From contig CACZRJ010000217.1 in the NCBI GenBank assembly GCA_902783535.1, positions 1 to 9,331 of the forward strand: a stretch of DNA of 9,331 nt, written 5' to 3'. The position numbers and the translations under genes are program-made. The notes beneath the pieces were generated by a model. It was given only the letters and a program-made list of their open reading frames with translations. It was not told the origin of the DNA and searched no databases. Source of the stretch: an uncultured Ruminococcus sp. Its GTDB lineage: Bacteria; Bacillota; Clostridia; Oscillospirales; CAG-382. Shown here one piece after another: positions 1 through 7,337 of the stretch (the first letter of the stretch is position 1; each line of letters starts with the position of its first letter).

Positions 1-195
1 ATGATCGACTACGCGGCCAGCCGCTATGAGAACCAGAGCATCGAACGGTTCAAGGACATCTTCGCACACCTTGCGCTCGCGATGGCGACGCACAATTCCC
101 AGGCGGACGTCACCGTAGGCGAACTGCTGAAGAAGTCGGAGGAAAAGCACACCTTCTTCGAGAGAGTCATCGGTATTTTCAAAAAGAAAAAATAA
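1..195 (+). CDS. Hypothetical protein, C-terminal part or small gene (64 codons visible)
   Basis: An open frame begins at the first base of the window with ATG and ends at TAA (193-195). It gives 64 residues. Because the window starts exactly at this ATG, I cannot tell whether it is the true start or an internal methionine of a longer gene; no upstream ribosome binding site can be inspected. The visible protein is soluble and probably helical, with a moderately hydrophobic patch around residues 22-29 and a very basic end (FKKKK). I do not recognise a family. The sequence style (YAxxR, then IERF, then EEKxxFF) faintly recalls the helical C-terminal tail of some GH57/DUF1957 glucan branching enzymes, but this is too weak to name. 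The esterase gene follows 38 bases later on the same strand, so co-transcription is plausible. Confidence 0.55.
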   Translation: MIDYAASRYENQSIERFKDIFAHLALAMATHNSQADVTVGELLKKSEEKHTFFERVIGIFKKKK

Positions 196-233
196 AGACC
201 GGAAAAGTCAGGAAACCGGCACAGGAGAGGCAA

Positions 234-1922
234 ATGGGAAACGAGAAAAGCGCAAATCAAAAACTGAAGGAATCCATCCGCAGCAGATACGGGGAGAACA
301 GGCGTCTTCCGGATACGGAGGAACTGCCTGTGTCTCTTTCCGCCTTCTGCGCGAACGGGGCTTTTCTCGGGCGTGAAGACGGCGAAACAGTCGTCTTCCG
401 CGGCATCCCCTATGCGCTTCCTCCGGTCGGGGAAAGAAGATGGAAACGTCCGGAAGCATGTCCGGACAGAAACGCAAAGTATGAAGCTTTTTACAACGGA
501 AAGACCCCGATCCAGACGGAATGGCCTACCGAGGTCGCGTCGTATTACCCGCAGGGGGAGGACTGCCTCTATCTGAATGTCTGGACCGGAAAGGACCGCT
601 CCGTCTCCGGAAAACCCGTGATGGTCTTCTTCCACGGCGGCTCCTACGGCTGGGGCGGCACCGCCGACCCGCTGTACGACGGAAAGAATTTCGTGACGGC
701 GCATCCGGAGATCGTTCTGGTGACCGTCGGATATCGGACGGGACTGATGGGATTCGTGGATCTTTCGATGATCCCGGGCGGGGAGGACTATCCCGACGCG
801 CCCAATCTCGGACTGCTGGACCAGATCGAATCGCTCCGCTGGATGAAGAAGAACGCGGCCGCGTTCGGAGGAGATCCGGACAACGTCACCATTTTCGGTG
901 AGTCCGCCGGCGGTGGCAGCGTGTCTCTGCTGCCCGTCATTCAGGAAGCCAGGGGGCTGTTCCGCCGCGTGATCGCGCAGAGCGGGTCGGTCGCTCTGAC
1001 CTATTCCAAAGAAGAATGCCGTTCATTTACCGAAAAACTGCTCCTTTTCAGCGGCGCTGCGGATATGAGGACACTCGTTGAAATGCCGGAGAAGAAACTT
1101 AAGGAACTCAACGAAAAACTGAACTTTTACAACAACTTTCCGCAGCGTGACGGGAAACTGATCCCCGAGGATCCGTATCTCCCTTACGAGACGGGCGAAA
1201 CGGCCGGAATCGACATGCTGATCGGAACGAACGCGAACGAGATGAATTACTGGATCGGAGAGATCGGCGGACGCATCCCTTACTGGTCCGGCATGAATAT
1301 CAAATTCGAAAATGACCTGAAAAAAATCTCCGAGGAAGACAGAACGCGGGCGAGAACTTTCCAGAAGATCGTGAAGAAACGCCACAACTGGATCCGTTCG
1401 GAGTTCTATACGGAACTGATGTTCCGGCTTCCTGCCATCCGGCAGGCGGAAGAACACGCGAAAAACGGCGGAAACGCATATATGTATTACTGGACGGAAC
1501 CTTCGACGATCAAGGACCGTGGCGCGTGTCACGCCGTTGAACTTGCCTATGTGTTCCGGAATACGGAAGAAACCATCTACACCGGAGAACCCGCTGACAG
1601 ACGGCTTTCGGACAGAGCCGCGGACTGCTGGGCACGGTTTGCCGCGACAGGCGATCCGTCCCTGCCGGGCGAAAAATGGGACAGGTATGATGCGGAGACC
1701 CGCCGGACGATGGTTTTCTCGAAATCTTCCGGAATGGCTTCCGACATTCTGAAAGATCAGCGGGAATGCCTGACGCCGCTCCTTCGTTATATGATCAATC
1801 CGTCTTATGCGGAACTGGACTACAACGTTCCCTTCATTTGGAAGGTATCGCTCGGGATCGGCGTCGCGCTGCTGTCGATCGCCGCCGGGATCGTGCTTTT
1901 TGTCATGGAGGTCCTGGACTGA
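234..1922 (+). CDS. Type-B carboxylesterase (COesterase, alpha/beta hydrolase) with C-terminal membrane helix
   Basis: A 562-residue serine hydrolase of the carboxylesterase type-B (PnbA-like) family, which hydrolyses carboxylic esters; the natural substrate cannot be read from the sequence. Family landmarks appear in order: FRGIPYALPPVGERRW near residues 55-69, the EDCLYLNV signature at 109-116, the oxyanion-hole HGG at 134-136, the nucleophile elbow GESAGG with Ser224, the acid Glu336 in GTNANE, and His433 in ACHAVELAYVF. The triad is therefore complete and the enzyme is probably active. There is no N-terminal signal peptide; the first 30 residues are charged. Residues about 538-559 form one hydrophobic helix ending four residues from the C-terminus, which suggests a C-terminal membrane anchor with the catalytic domain probably in the cytoplasm (inference). 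The start is supported by AGGAGAGG at 223-230, three bases before the ATG (six bases after the AGGAG core). A terminator follows the gene. Confidence 0.93.
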   Translation: MGNEKSANQKLKESIRSRYGENRRLPDTEELPVSLSAFCANGAFLGREDGETVVFRGIPYALPPVGERRWKRPEACPDRNAKYEAFYNGKTPIQTEWPTEVASYYPQGEDCLYLNVWTGKDRSVSGKPVMVFFHGGSYGWGGTADPLYDGKNFVTAHPEIVLVTVGYRTGLMGFVDLSMIPGGEDYPDAPNLGLLDQIESLRWMKKNAAAFGGDPDNVTIFGESAGGGSVSLLPVIQEARGLFRRVIAQSGSVALTYSKEECRSFTEKLLLFSGAADMRTLVEMPEKKLKELNEKLNFYNNFPQRDGKLIPEDPYLPYETGETAGIDMLIGTNANEMNYWIGEIGGRIPYWSGMNIKFENDLKKISEEDRTRARTFQKIVKKRHNWIRSEFYTELMFRLPAIRQAEEHAKNGGNAYMYYWTEPSTIKDRGACHAVELAYVFRNTEETIYTGEPADRRLSDRAADCWARFAATGDPSLPGEKWDRYDAETRRTMVFSKSSGMASDILKDQRECLTPLLRYMINPSYAELDYNVPFIWKVSLGIGVALLSIAAGIVLFVMEVLD

Positions 1923-2031
1923 AACAACTGAAGGCGGATCGACAAACGGGTTCGCTTAGATCTGAATTGGACGACATCGATACCTTGGTTTTTCAGCCTT
2001 CATCCGGAACTTCTGCGTACAACTAAGTGAA

Positions 2032-2072
2032 GACCGGCGCAGCACTGTTAAAAGTGTTGCGCCGGTCCTTTT
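2032..2072 (+). terminator. Strong rho-independent terminator between convergent genes
   Basis: The left arm (2032-2046) and right arm (2053-2067) form a 15-base-pair stem. The ten outer pairs, GACCGGCGCA with TGCGCCGGTC, are perfect; the inner part has one G-U pair. The loop is GTTAAA. On the plus strand the stem is followed by CTTTTG and, a little further on, a run of six T (2080-2085), so it ends transcription of the esterase unit. On the minus strand the bases after the stem (TCTTCACTTAG) lack a real U-run. It may still slow polymerase coming from pfkA, whose stop lies 35 bases away, but it is clearly oriented for the plus strand. Confidence 0.88.
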
Positions 2073-2102
2073 GTCACCGTTTTTTGCAATCGGTCTGAAC
2101 TT

Positions 2103-3095
2103 CTATCTGCAGGAAGAAATGCCGAGCTGCATTGCCTCCATGATCTTGTAGCGGTCCATCTGCAGGTGTTTCTTCATTTTCAGAGCGTCTTCGATCGGGA
2201 TCTCGACGATGCTTCCTTCCTGCGTCGCGATGATGGTGTTCCCTCTGCCTTCTGCGAGCGCGACGACGGCGTGATATCCCATTCTGGTCGCGGTCTCCCT
2301 GTCTCTGGCAGTGGGCGAGCCGCCGCGCTGGATGTGTCCAAGCACGGTCACGCGCGGGTCGATGCCGATGGTTTCCTTGATCCTTCTGCCGATGTCGAGG
2401 GCGCTGCCGACGCCTTCCGCGACGACGACCATGAAGTGCGTATTGCCCGCGAGACGGCTGTTCTGGATCACTTCGACGACGTCTTTCTGGAAATCCAGTT
2501 TGTGCTCGGGAATCAGTACGGCGGTCGCGCCGACGGAGATGCCGACATAGAGTGCGAGAAAGCCCGCGTTGCGGCCCATGACTTCGACGACAGAGCAGCG
2601 TTCGTGGCTCTGCATGGTGTCGCGCAGCTTGTCGATGCATTCGACGGCCGTATTGCAGGCCGAGTCGAATCCGATGGTGTAGTTCGTGCATCCGACGTCG
2701 TTGTCGATCGTTGCGGGGACGCCGACGACCGGAACACCCAGCCTGGAAAGGTCCAGCGCACCGCGGAAAGTTCCGTCGCCGCCGATGGCGATGATGGCGT
2801 CCAGTCCGAGCATTTTGCAGGTCGCGACGGCTTTTTGCTGTCCTGCTTCCGTCATGAATTCATCCGAACGCGCGGTATACAGAATGGTTCCGCCCCGCGT
2901 CAGGATATGTCCGACGCTTTCGCCGGTCAGCACGACGAAGTCGGAAGAGATGAGTCCGGACCATCCGCGCCGGATGCCGACGCATTCCAGACCCTTCGTG
3001 TTCGCCGTACGAACGACGGCGCGGACTGCGGCATTCATTCCGGGCGCGTCTCCGCCGGACGTCAGCACGCCGATGCGTTTCACTTTCTTTTCCAT
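2103..3095 (-). CDS. pfkA: ATP-dependent 6-phosphofructokinase
   Basis: A 330-residue cytoplasmic enzyme that phosphorylates fructose 6-phosphate to fructose 1,6-bisphosphate, the committed step of glycolysis; the family is usually an allosterically controlled tetramer. Length and motifs match bacterial PfkA: the nucleotide loop TSGGDAPGMN at residues 12-21, GGDGT at 105-109, PATIDND at 127-133 with the catalytic Asp131, MGRNAG at 173-178 and HIQRGGSPTARDR from 254. Gly108 after the GGD is the residue that marks ATP use, since PPi-dependent enzymes carry Asp there. The residue before TIDND is Ala rather than the Gly of E. coli or the Lys of PPi enzymes. I chose the ATG at 3095 over an in-frame TTG at 3101 because the AAAGGA ribosome site (3105-3110) lies 9 bases from the ATG and only 3 from the TTG. 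It is the last gene of the minus-strand train, 48 bases after the lipoprotein gene. Confidence 0.96.
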   Translation of the reverse strand: MEKKVKRIGVLTSGGDAPGMNAAVRAVVRTANTKGLECVGIRRGWSGLISSDFVVLTGESVGHILTRGGTILYTARSDEFMTEAGQQKAVATCKMLGLDAIIAIGGDGTFRGALDLSRLGVPVVGVPATIDNDVGCTNYTIGFDSACNTAVECIDKLRDTMQSHERCSVVEVMGRNAGFLALYVGISVGATAVLIPEHKLDFQKDVVEVIQNSRLAGNTHFMVVVAEGVGSALDIGRRIKETIGIDPRVTVLGHIQRGGSPTARDRETATRMGYHAVVALAEGRGNTIIATQEGSIVEIPIEDALKMKKHLQMDRYKIMEAMQLGISSCR

Positions 3096-3104
3096 ATGCA
3101 ATAT

Positions 3105-3110
3105 TCCTTT
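3105..3110 (-). promoter_or_regulatory. Ribosome binding site of pfkA (decides the start)
   Basis: AAAGGA on the minus strand sits 9 bases before the ATG at 3095 and only 3 bases before the in-frame TTG at 3101. The spacing favours the ATG, which shortens the protein by two residues. Confidence 0.65.
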
Positions 3111-3143
3111 CGGTCGTCAGTGAACTGTTCGGACGCGGCTGCC

Positions 3144-5081
3144 TCAGCCGGCATCCGACCAGTCGAATTTTTCAAGAACGAGAGATTTTCCGACTTTTGC
3201 TGTCTTTCCGTCTTCGCTGATCGTGACCGGAGACAGGAACGAGGTGCCGTCGGGGAACTTCAGAACGATATTTTCCGTGTTTCCGTCCCAGGGAAAACCG
3301 GCCTGGATCGCTGCGACCTTTTCGCTTTCGTACAGTTCGACGATCAGGTTTTCGGATACATAAGAGACATAGTCGCTCTCGACGCGGGTCATGTCAACGT
3401 TGAATATCCGGACCTTAGAGTCATTCTCTTTCTCGTATTTTGTGCTGAACGATCCGACCTCGTCGCTGCTGAAGGTGAGCAGATCATCGTCTTCATCGTA
3501 ATAGACGTAAACGAGCGCGGTGACGCTTCCTTCCGCTTCGTAGAAGGAGAGGGTCACGTCGCCGGTCTCGGAGGCATAGACCTGTCCGACGGATTCAACC
3601 GGCAGATCCTCGTTCTGCTTGATCAGATCGGCGATCTCCGGATATTTCTGCAGCAGTTTGTTCAGGAGTTCGAGCGGATTCTTCATGACTTCGCTGAACG
3701 GAACAGACAGGTCCGGCGCTTTGACGGACGTCTGCTCTTTTGTATATTCCGCCGTGAATGAGAGGTCTGTGTTCAGAACGTCGCCGGCCGCGGCCGCAAA
3801 GTGGATCATGAATGTTGACTTGACGTCCGTCCGGTCGACGTATCCGTCCATGCTCGCGGGGATCGTGACCAGCAGCCCGTCCTTGTCGACAGAGACTTTC
3901 AAGTCCGCGGAGAAGGCCAGATGCGTTTCGGACAGTTCTGTGAAGTTCACAGTGCATTCTGCGTCCAGTTTCTTTTCGGGAACGGACAGCGTGAATTTCA
4001 CTTCGGTCTTCCCGGCTTCCGGTTTCACCGCGTATTCCGCTTTCAGAACCTCTTTCTCACTGTTGCGGAAGTTCAGCGCTACCGTCGTCCTGCCGTCTTC
4101 TTCCTTGACGTCTGCATTGATTTCCGCGATTTCTTTGCCGTTCTCGTCCTCGACTTTGATATTGATGTTGCGAATGCGTTCCTCGGAGATCGTATAGGAA
4201 AGAACTGCTTTTCCGATATTGGCGGAGATCGTGTCTTCGTAACTGACGTTCGAAGGCTCTTCGACGTCTTCCGACGGGATGTCCGAAACGATTCCTTTCA
4301 CCGCATCGCGAACTTCACCCGTCAGTTTTCTGAATTCCTCTTCGAACGTTTTCATCGTTGTTTCGTCGAGGGTCTTGGTGAATACGGCTGCGCCGTCCTT
4401 CCCGCTTTCCTCGAAGGGTGCGTCTTCGAAAGCTTTCGCCAGCCGGTCGTACAGCTGACTGAACTTTTCCTGCAGTTCCTTCGCCTTTTGCTCCGCCTGC
4501 GCGGGGTCCGGGACGGACGGTTCGTCCGAGGCTTCTCCCGGATCGTCGTTTCCGGTGAGGTTGCCGATCAGTTCTTTCAGATCGTTTTCACCGATCTTGA
4601 CCGCCTGATCCGTTACGCCTTCCAAATACAGGTAGAGCGCCTGCCCGATCTTCGTCAGGGTCAGCGCGTTCGGTCCTGCGTCAGGTCTGCCGATCGTGAC
4701 CGACAGGTCGTCGCCGCTGCGCAGGCATTCCGCGTTGATGTTGCCCGGATTGAGGGTCTTTCCGTTCAGCGTGAAGGACGGACAGCTCAGTTTGAAAGAA
4801 GCTTTTCCGCTCTCCTGCTCCTCTTTTTTCGGCTCGGAAAGCGCTTTGAGCGGCGTCGCGGCCGCCCATCCGGTCGCGGAGGATCGCAAAGTCTGCATGG
4901 CGGACCGGACTTTTTCCTCCGGCGTTTTTTCCACATCCGGCGCCGAGCTTTCGTCCGCAGCGGAGGATTCGGCCGGAACGACGGTCCCGCCGCACCCTGC
5001 CAGGATGCATGCCGACAGGACGCAAATGAATGCGAGCGTCAGCGAAAGGATGATTTTCACGAATTTCTTGCCTGTTCTCAT
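3144..5081 (-). CDS. Large lipoprotein of unknown function
   Basis: A 645-residue predicted membrane-anchored lipoprotein. Residues 1-30 are a type II signal peptide: basic start (RTGKKFVK), hydrophobic core, and lipobox LAGC with the lipidated Cys30. A Ser/Ala/Glu-rich flexible linker follows (about 33-57). Residues 90-175 read as alternating strands. A low-complexity acidic Pro/Asp/Glu stretch (about 177-195) leads into a charged helical segment (196-222). Residues 285-450 are dominated by amphipathic beta strands in an alternating pattern that recalls LolA/LppX-like half-barrel lipoproteins, followed by a helical piece (463-490) and another strand-rich end. I recognise no named family or catalytic motif; a ligand-binding or envelope role is inference from the fold impression. 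The start is secure: AGGAGG (5091-5096) lies 9 bases upstream. The gene starts 13 bases after the vanZ stop and pfkA follows 48 bases later. Confidence 0.88.
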   Translation of the reverse strand: MRTGKKFVKIILSLTLAFICVLSACILAGCGGTVVPAESSAADESSAPDVEKTPEEKVRSAMQTLRSSATGWAAATPLKALSEPKKEEQESGKASFKLSCPSFTLNGKTLNPGNINAECLRSGDDLSVTIGRPDAGPNALTLTKIGQALYLYLEGVTDQAVKIGENDLKELIGNLTGNDDPGEASDEPSVPDPAQAEQKAKELQEKFSQLYDRLAKAFEDAPFEESGKDGAAVFTKTLDETTMKTFEEEFRKLTGEVRDAVKGIVSDIPSEDVEEPSNVSYEDTISANIGKAVLSYTISEERIRNINIKVEDENGKEIAEINADVKEEDGRTTVALNFRNSEKEVLKAEYAVKPEAGKTEVKFTLSVPEKKLDAECTVNFTELSETHLAFSADLKVSVDKDGLLVTIPASMDGYVDRTDVKSTFMIHFAAAAGDVLNTDLSFTAEYTKEQTSVKAPDLSVPFSEVMKNPLELLNKLLQKYPEIADLIKQNEDLPVESVGQVYASETGDVTLSFYEAEGSVTALVYVYYDEDDDLLTFSSDEVGSFSTKYEKENDSKVRIFNVDMTRVESDYVSYVSENLIVELYESEKVAAIQAGFPWDGNTENIVLKFPDGTSFLSPVTISEDGKTAKVGKSLVLEKFDWSDAG

Positions 5082-5090
5082 GATGGGTTT

Positions 5091-5096
5091 CCTCCT
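5091..5096 (-). promoter_or_regulatory. Ribosome binding site of the lipoprotein gene, overlapping the vanZ stop
   Basis: A perfect AGGAGG on the minus strand lies 9 bases before the ATG at 5081. Two of its bases are shared with the TAG stop of the vanZ-like gene (5095-5097), so ribosomes ending vanZ sit on this site, which favours coupled translation. Confidence 0.8.
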
Positions 5097-5649
5097 ATGT
5101 ATGGTCGCCTGCGGCCTCAGGGCTTTTTTCTCCGCCGCCGGCTGTTCTGTTTTTTTCTTTTTTTCTGCGGAAAGCGCATATGATCAGTGCCGTCACGGCG
5201 CCGAGCAGCACGCCCGTCATCCCGCCTGCGCTGTCCAGCAGGGAATCCGTCCACTGTGAGGACCGCCCGGAAACGGCGCTCTGGATGAGTTCGTCGGCGA
5301 TCGCCGTCAGAATGCAGAGGACGGGCGGGATCGCGTAGAAGAGCGGCTTCCTCTTTTTCGGACCGAAGAAGAATACGGTCAGCAGTCCGAGGAATCCGAG
5401 CAGGGCGAATTCGATGAAATGCGCCGTTTTGCGCACGTAATGGTGGATGTTTTCCTCGGTCGGCTCGATATTGACGGCGGGCAGGACTTCCTGATAGGCG
5501 GGACGAACGATCTCGACGACTCTTCCGCTTTGCTCGGAAGACTGCGTGCCGTCCATCAGGGAATTGGAAAAGATCCATGCCTGGGACGCGATCGTCAGAA
5601 TGAGGAAAGCGATCGGGAGGATGAGCCTTCTGCTTTTTGTTCTGCTCAA
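5095..5649 (-). CDS. VanZ-family membrane protein (TTG start)
   Basis: A 184-residue integral membrane protein of the VanZ-like family. The founding member VanZ confers low-level teicoplanin resistance; the biochemical role of most homologues is unknown. Visible parts: helix 1 at about 9-27; an extracytoplasmic stretch (about 28-70); helix 2 with the family signature VRKTAHFIEFALLG at 72-85; helix 3 around 103-118 running into DELIQ (119-123), GRSSQWTDSLLD (128-139) and a glycine-rich last helix ending near 160; then a basic, polar tail rich in Lys, Arg and Gly. The conserved His77, Glu80, Asp119, Glu120, Gln123, Arg129, Asp135 and Asp139 are all present. No ATG lies upstream of helix 1 at a sensible distance. 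A TTG at 5649 has AAGGAGGG 8 bases upstream and shares four bases with the recN end, so I take it as the start. A much longer frame running upstream is only the antisense-free shadow of recN. Confidence 0.9.
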   Translation of the reverse strand: MSRTKSRRLILPIAFLILTIASQAWIFSNSLMDGTQSSEQSGRVVEIVRPAYQEVLPAVNIEPTEENIHHYVRKTAHFIEFALLGFLGLLTVFFFGPKKRKPLFYAIPPVLCILTAIADELIQSAVSGRSSQWTDSLLDSAGGMTGVLLGAVTALIICAFRRKKEKNRTAGGGEKSPEAAGDHT

Positions 5650-7337
5650 GGCGCGGTCCCTCCTTCCAGAAGTTCCGCAGCGGCTTTCCGCACGGCGTCT
5701 GTGATCTTCATGCCGCCCATGATGCGGGAGAGCTCCCCGACGCGCCCGTCTCTGTCGAGCAGGTCGATTTCTGTCTCCGCACGCCCGTCCCTGACCGATT
5801 TCGAAATGCGGTAGTGATTGAACGCCCTCGAAGCCAATTGCGCCGCGTGCGTGACGCATACGACCTGCGCATCCGTCTCCTTCGCGATCGACGCCATCAT
5901 GCGCCCGATCTTCTCGTTCGTCTTCCCGGAAATGCCTGTATCGATCTCGTCGAAGATCAGCGTCGCGGTCTTTTCGGCATCCGCGAGCGCAGCCTGCAGG
6001 CAGAGCATGATCCTGGAAAGCTCGCCGCCGGACGCGATCTTCGCGATGGGTTTCGGCTCCTCGCCGGCGTTCGCGCTGACGAGGAAGGAGACGCGGTCCG
6101 GTCCGTCCGGCCCACATTCGTCCGGTCCGTTCCCGTCCGGCAGAATGGAGATCAGGAACCTGACGTTCGGCATGTCCAGTTCGGCCAGCGCGCTTCCGAC
6201 GCGCTCCGCCAGGACAGCGGCTGCCTTATTTCTGCTTTCCGTCAGCGCGGAAGCGGTCTTTTTCCATACGATTTTCGCATTTTCCAGCTCGGCCTGCAGC
6301 TCGCCGAAGTCGGAGGAAGCGTTCTCGAGATCGGCCAGGTCCAGTTCGACGGATTCCAGTTTTTTGGCGAGACCCGCTTCGTCTGTATGGTATTTGCGTT
6401 CGAGCGACGCCAGCAGGTCCAGCCGGTTTTCCACCTTCTGCAGACGGTCCGCGGGGTTCTCCCCGGGCTCCGCGTAGGACTCCAGTCCCTCCGCGATGTC
6501 GGTCAGCTCCGCTTTCGCGTTCTCCAGCCGTTCCAGGATCTCGTCACCGTCCGGCAGGACGTCCGAGAGCCTGCGCAGGGAAGAGATCGCCGACTGGATG
6601 CCCGAGACCGCGGAACGTTCCGAACGGTAGAGCGATTTGTATGCCGCGCCGGACAGTTCGGTCACTTTCTCGCGGTTCGCGAGCAGAGCGTGCTCGGCGT
6701 TCAGTTCCGCCTCTTCGCCGGGGCGGATCTTCGCTTTGCGGAGTTCTTCGGCCTGATACAGCAGGAGGTCTTTCTTTTCCTCCAGCCCGGCAGCATGCCT
6801 TTTCTTTTCCTCCAGCGCCCTCCGGAGAGAACGGAAGTCCCTGTCGGACGCGAGAAAAGCGTTTTTTTCTTCCCGGTTGCCCGCGAACGCGTCCAGAAGA
6901 TCTCTCTGGACCGTTTCGTCGGCGAGTCCCGCAGTGTCCTGCTGTCCGTGGATGCGGATCAGGAAAGGGGAGATCTCGCGGAGACGGGCGAGAGGGCAGG
7001 CGCGGCCGTTGATCTTGACGGCGCTCCGTCCGTCGGACGTCAGTCTGCGCTGAACGAAAAGCGTACCGTCCTCGTCAGGCAGCGCGTCCGCCGAATTCAG
7101 TTTTTCGAGCGCGGGGTCGCCGACAGGGATGGTGAAAAGTCCTTCGACGAGCGCGTAATCCTCGCCCGAGCGGATGAGTTCCTTTTCGCCGCGCGCGCCG
7201 CACAGAAGTCCGATGGCGTCGATCAGGATGCTTTTTCCGGCGCCGGTCTCCCCGGTGAACGCGGAAAAGCCGCCGCCGAGATCGAGATCCAGGCGTCGGA
7301 TCAGCGCGATGTTCTCTATGTGCAGAGCGCTCAGCAT
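5646..7337 (-). CDS. recN: DNA repair protein RecN (SMC-like ATPase)
   Basis: A 563-residue SMC-like ATPase that acts in the cytoplasm on DNA double-strand breaks, helping tether ends and supporting RecA-dependent recombination. Full family length. The N-terminal head carries Walker A GETGAGKS at 29-36 and the RecN-typical IHGQQD at 129-134. Residues about 155-380 form a long charged heptad-like coiled coil broken in the middle (about 225-300). The C-terminal head has the ABC signature ASGGELSR at 435-442, Walker B TLIFDEID at 459-466 with Glu464 as the likely catalytic base, and the switch VTHAAQLA at 495-502. All ATPase motifs are intact. The ATG at 7337 has AAGGAG (7345-7350) 7 bases upstream. 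nadK ends 25 bases before it; argR, often found just upstream of recN in Firmicutes, is missing. The stop overlaps the vanZ start by four bases. Confidence 0.97.
   Translation of the reverse strand: MLSALHIENIALIRRLDLDLGGGFSAFTGETGAGKSILIDAIGLLCGARGEKELIRSGEDYALVEGLFTIPVGDPALEKLNSADALPDEDGTLFVQRRLTSDGRSAVKINGRACPLARLREISPFLIRIHGQQDTAGLADETVQRDLLDAFAGNREEKNAFLASDRDFRSLRRALEEKKRHAAGLEEKKDLLLYQAEELRKAKIRPGEEAELNAEHALLANREKVTELSGAAYKSLYRSERSAVSGIQSAISSLRRLSDVLPDGDEILERLENAKAELTDIAEGLESYAEPGENPADRLQKVENRLDLLASLERKYHTDEAGLAKKLESVELDLADLENASSDFGELQAELENAKIVWKKTASALTESRNKAAAVLAERVGSALAELDMPNVRFLISILPDGNGPDECGPDGPDRVSFLVSANAGEEPKPIAKIASGGELSRIMLCLQAALADAEKTATLIFDEIDTGISGKTNEKIGRMMASIAKETDAQVVCVTHAAQLASRAFNHYRISKSVRDGRAETEIDLLDRDGRVGELSRIMGGMKITDAVRKAAAELLEGGTAP
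5658..5665 (-). promoter_or_regulatory. Ribosome binding site that fixes the TTG start of vanZ
   Basis: AAGGAGGG on the minus strand, inside the end of recN, lies 8 bases before the TTG at 5649. The next in-frame methionine falls at residue 32, after the first membrane helix, so this strong site is the main argument for TTG initiation. Confidence 0.75.

Noticed and set aside
196..233. Possible promoter or hairpin before the esterase gene (repeated CCGG words)
   Set aside because: The CCGG repeats are too short and spaced to form a stable stem, and no promoter boxes were visible in 38 bases.
3096..3143. Possible promoter or terminator between the lipoprotein gene and pfkA
   Set aside because: I saw no hairpin with a T-run and no convincing -35/-10 pair in the 48 bases; only the pfkA ribosome site stands out.
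2166..3761. 531-codon open frame on the plus strand opposite pfkA and the lipoprotein gene
   Set aside because: It spans two real genes on the other strand, has a composition rich in Asp, Arg, Phe and Val typical of a reverse-complement shadow, and matches no family I know. Long antisense frames are expected in GC-rich coding DNA.
3921..5183. 420-codon plus-strand open frame opposite the lipoprotein gene
   Set aside because: Arg- and Phe-rich shadow with no domain; the lipoprotein on the other strand has a signal peptide, lipobox and perfect AGGAGG.
5095..6117. 340-codon minus-strand frame that would fuse an Arg-rich N-terminal half to the VanZ-like protein
   Set aside because: The upstream half lies out of frame inside recN and is low-complexity Arg-rich. 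Only the part from the TTG at 5649 resembles VanZ and has a proper ribosome site.
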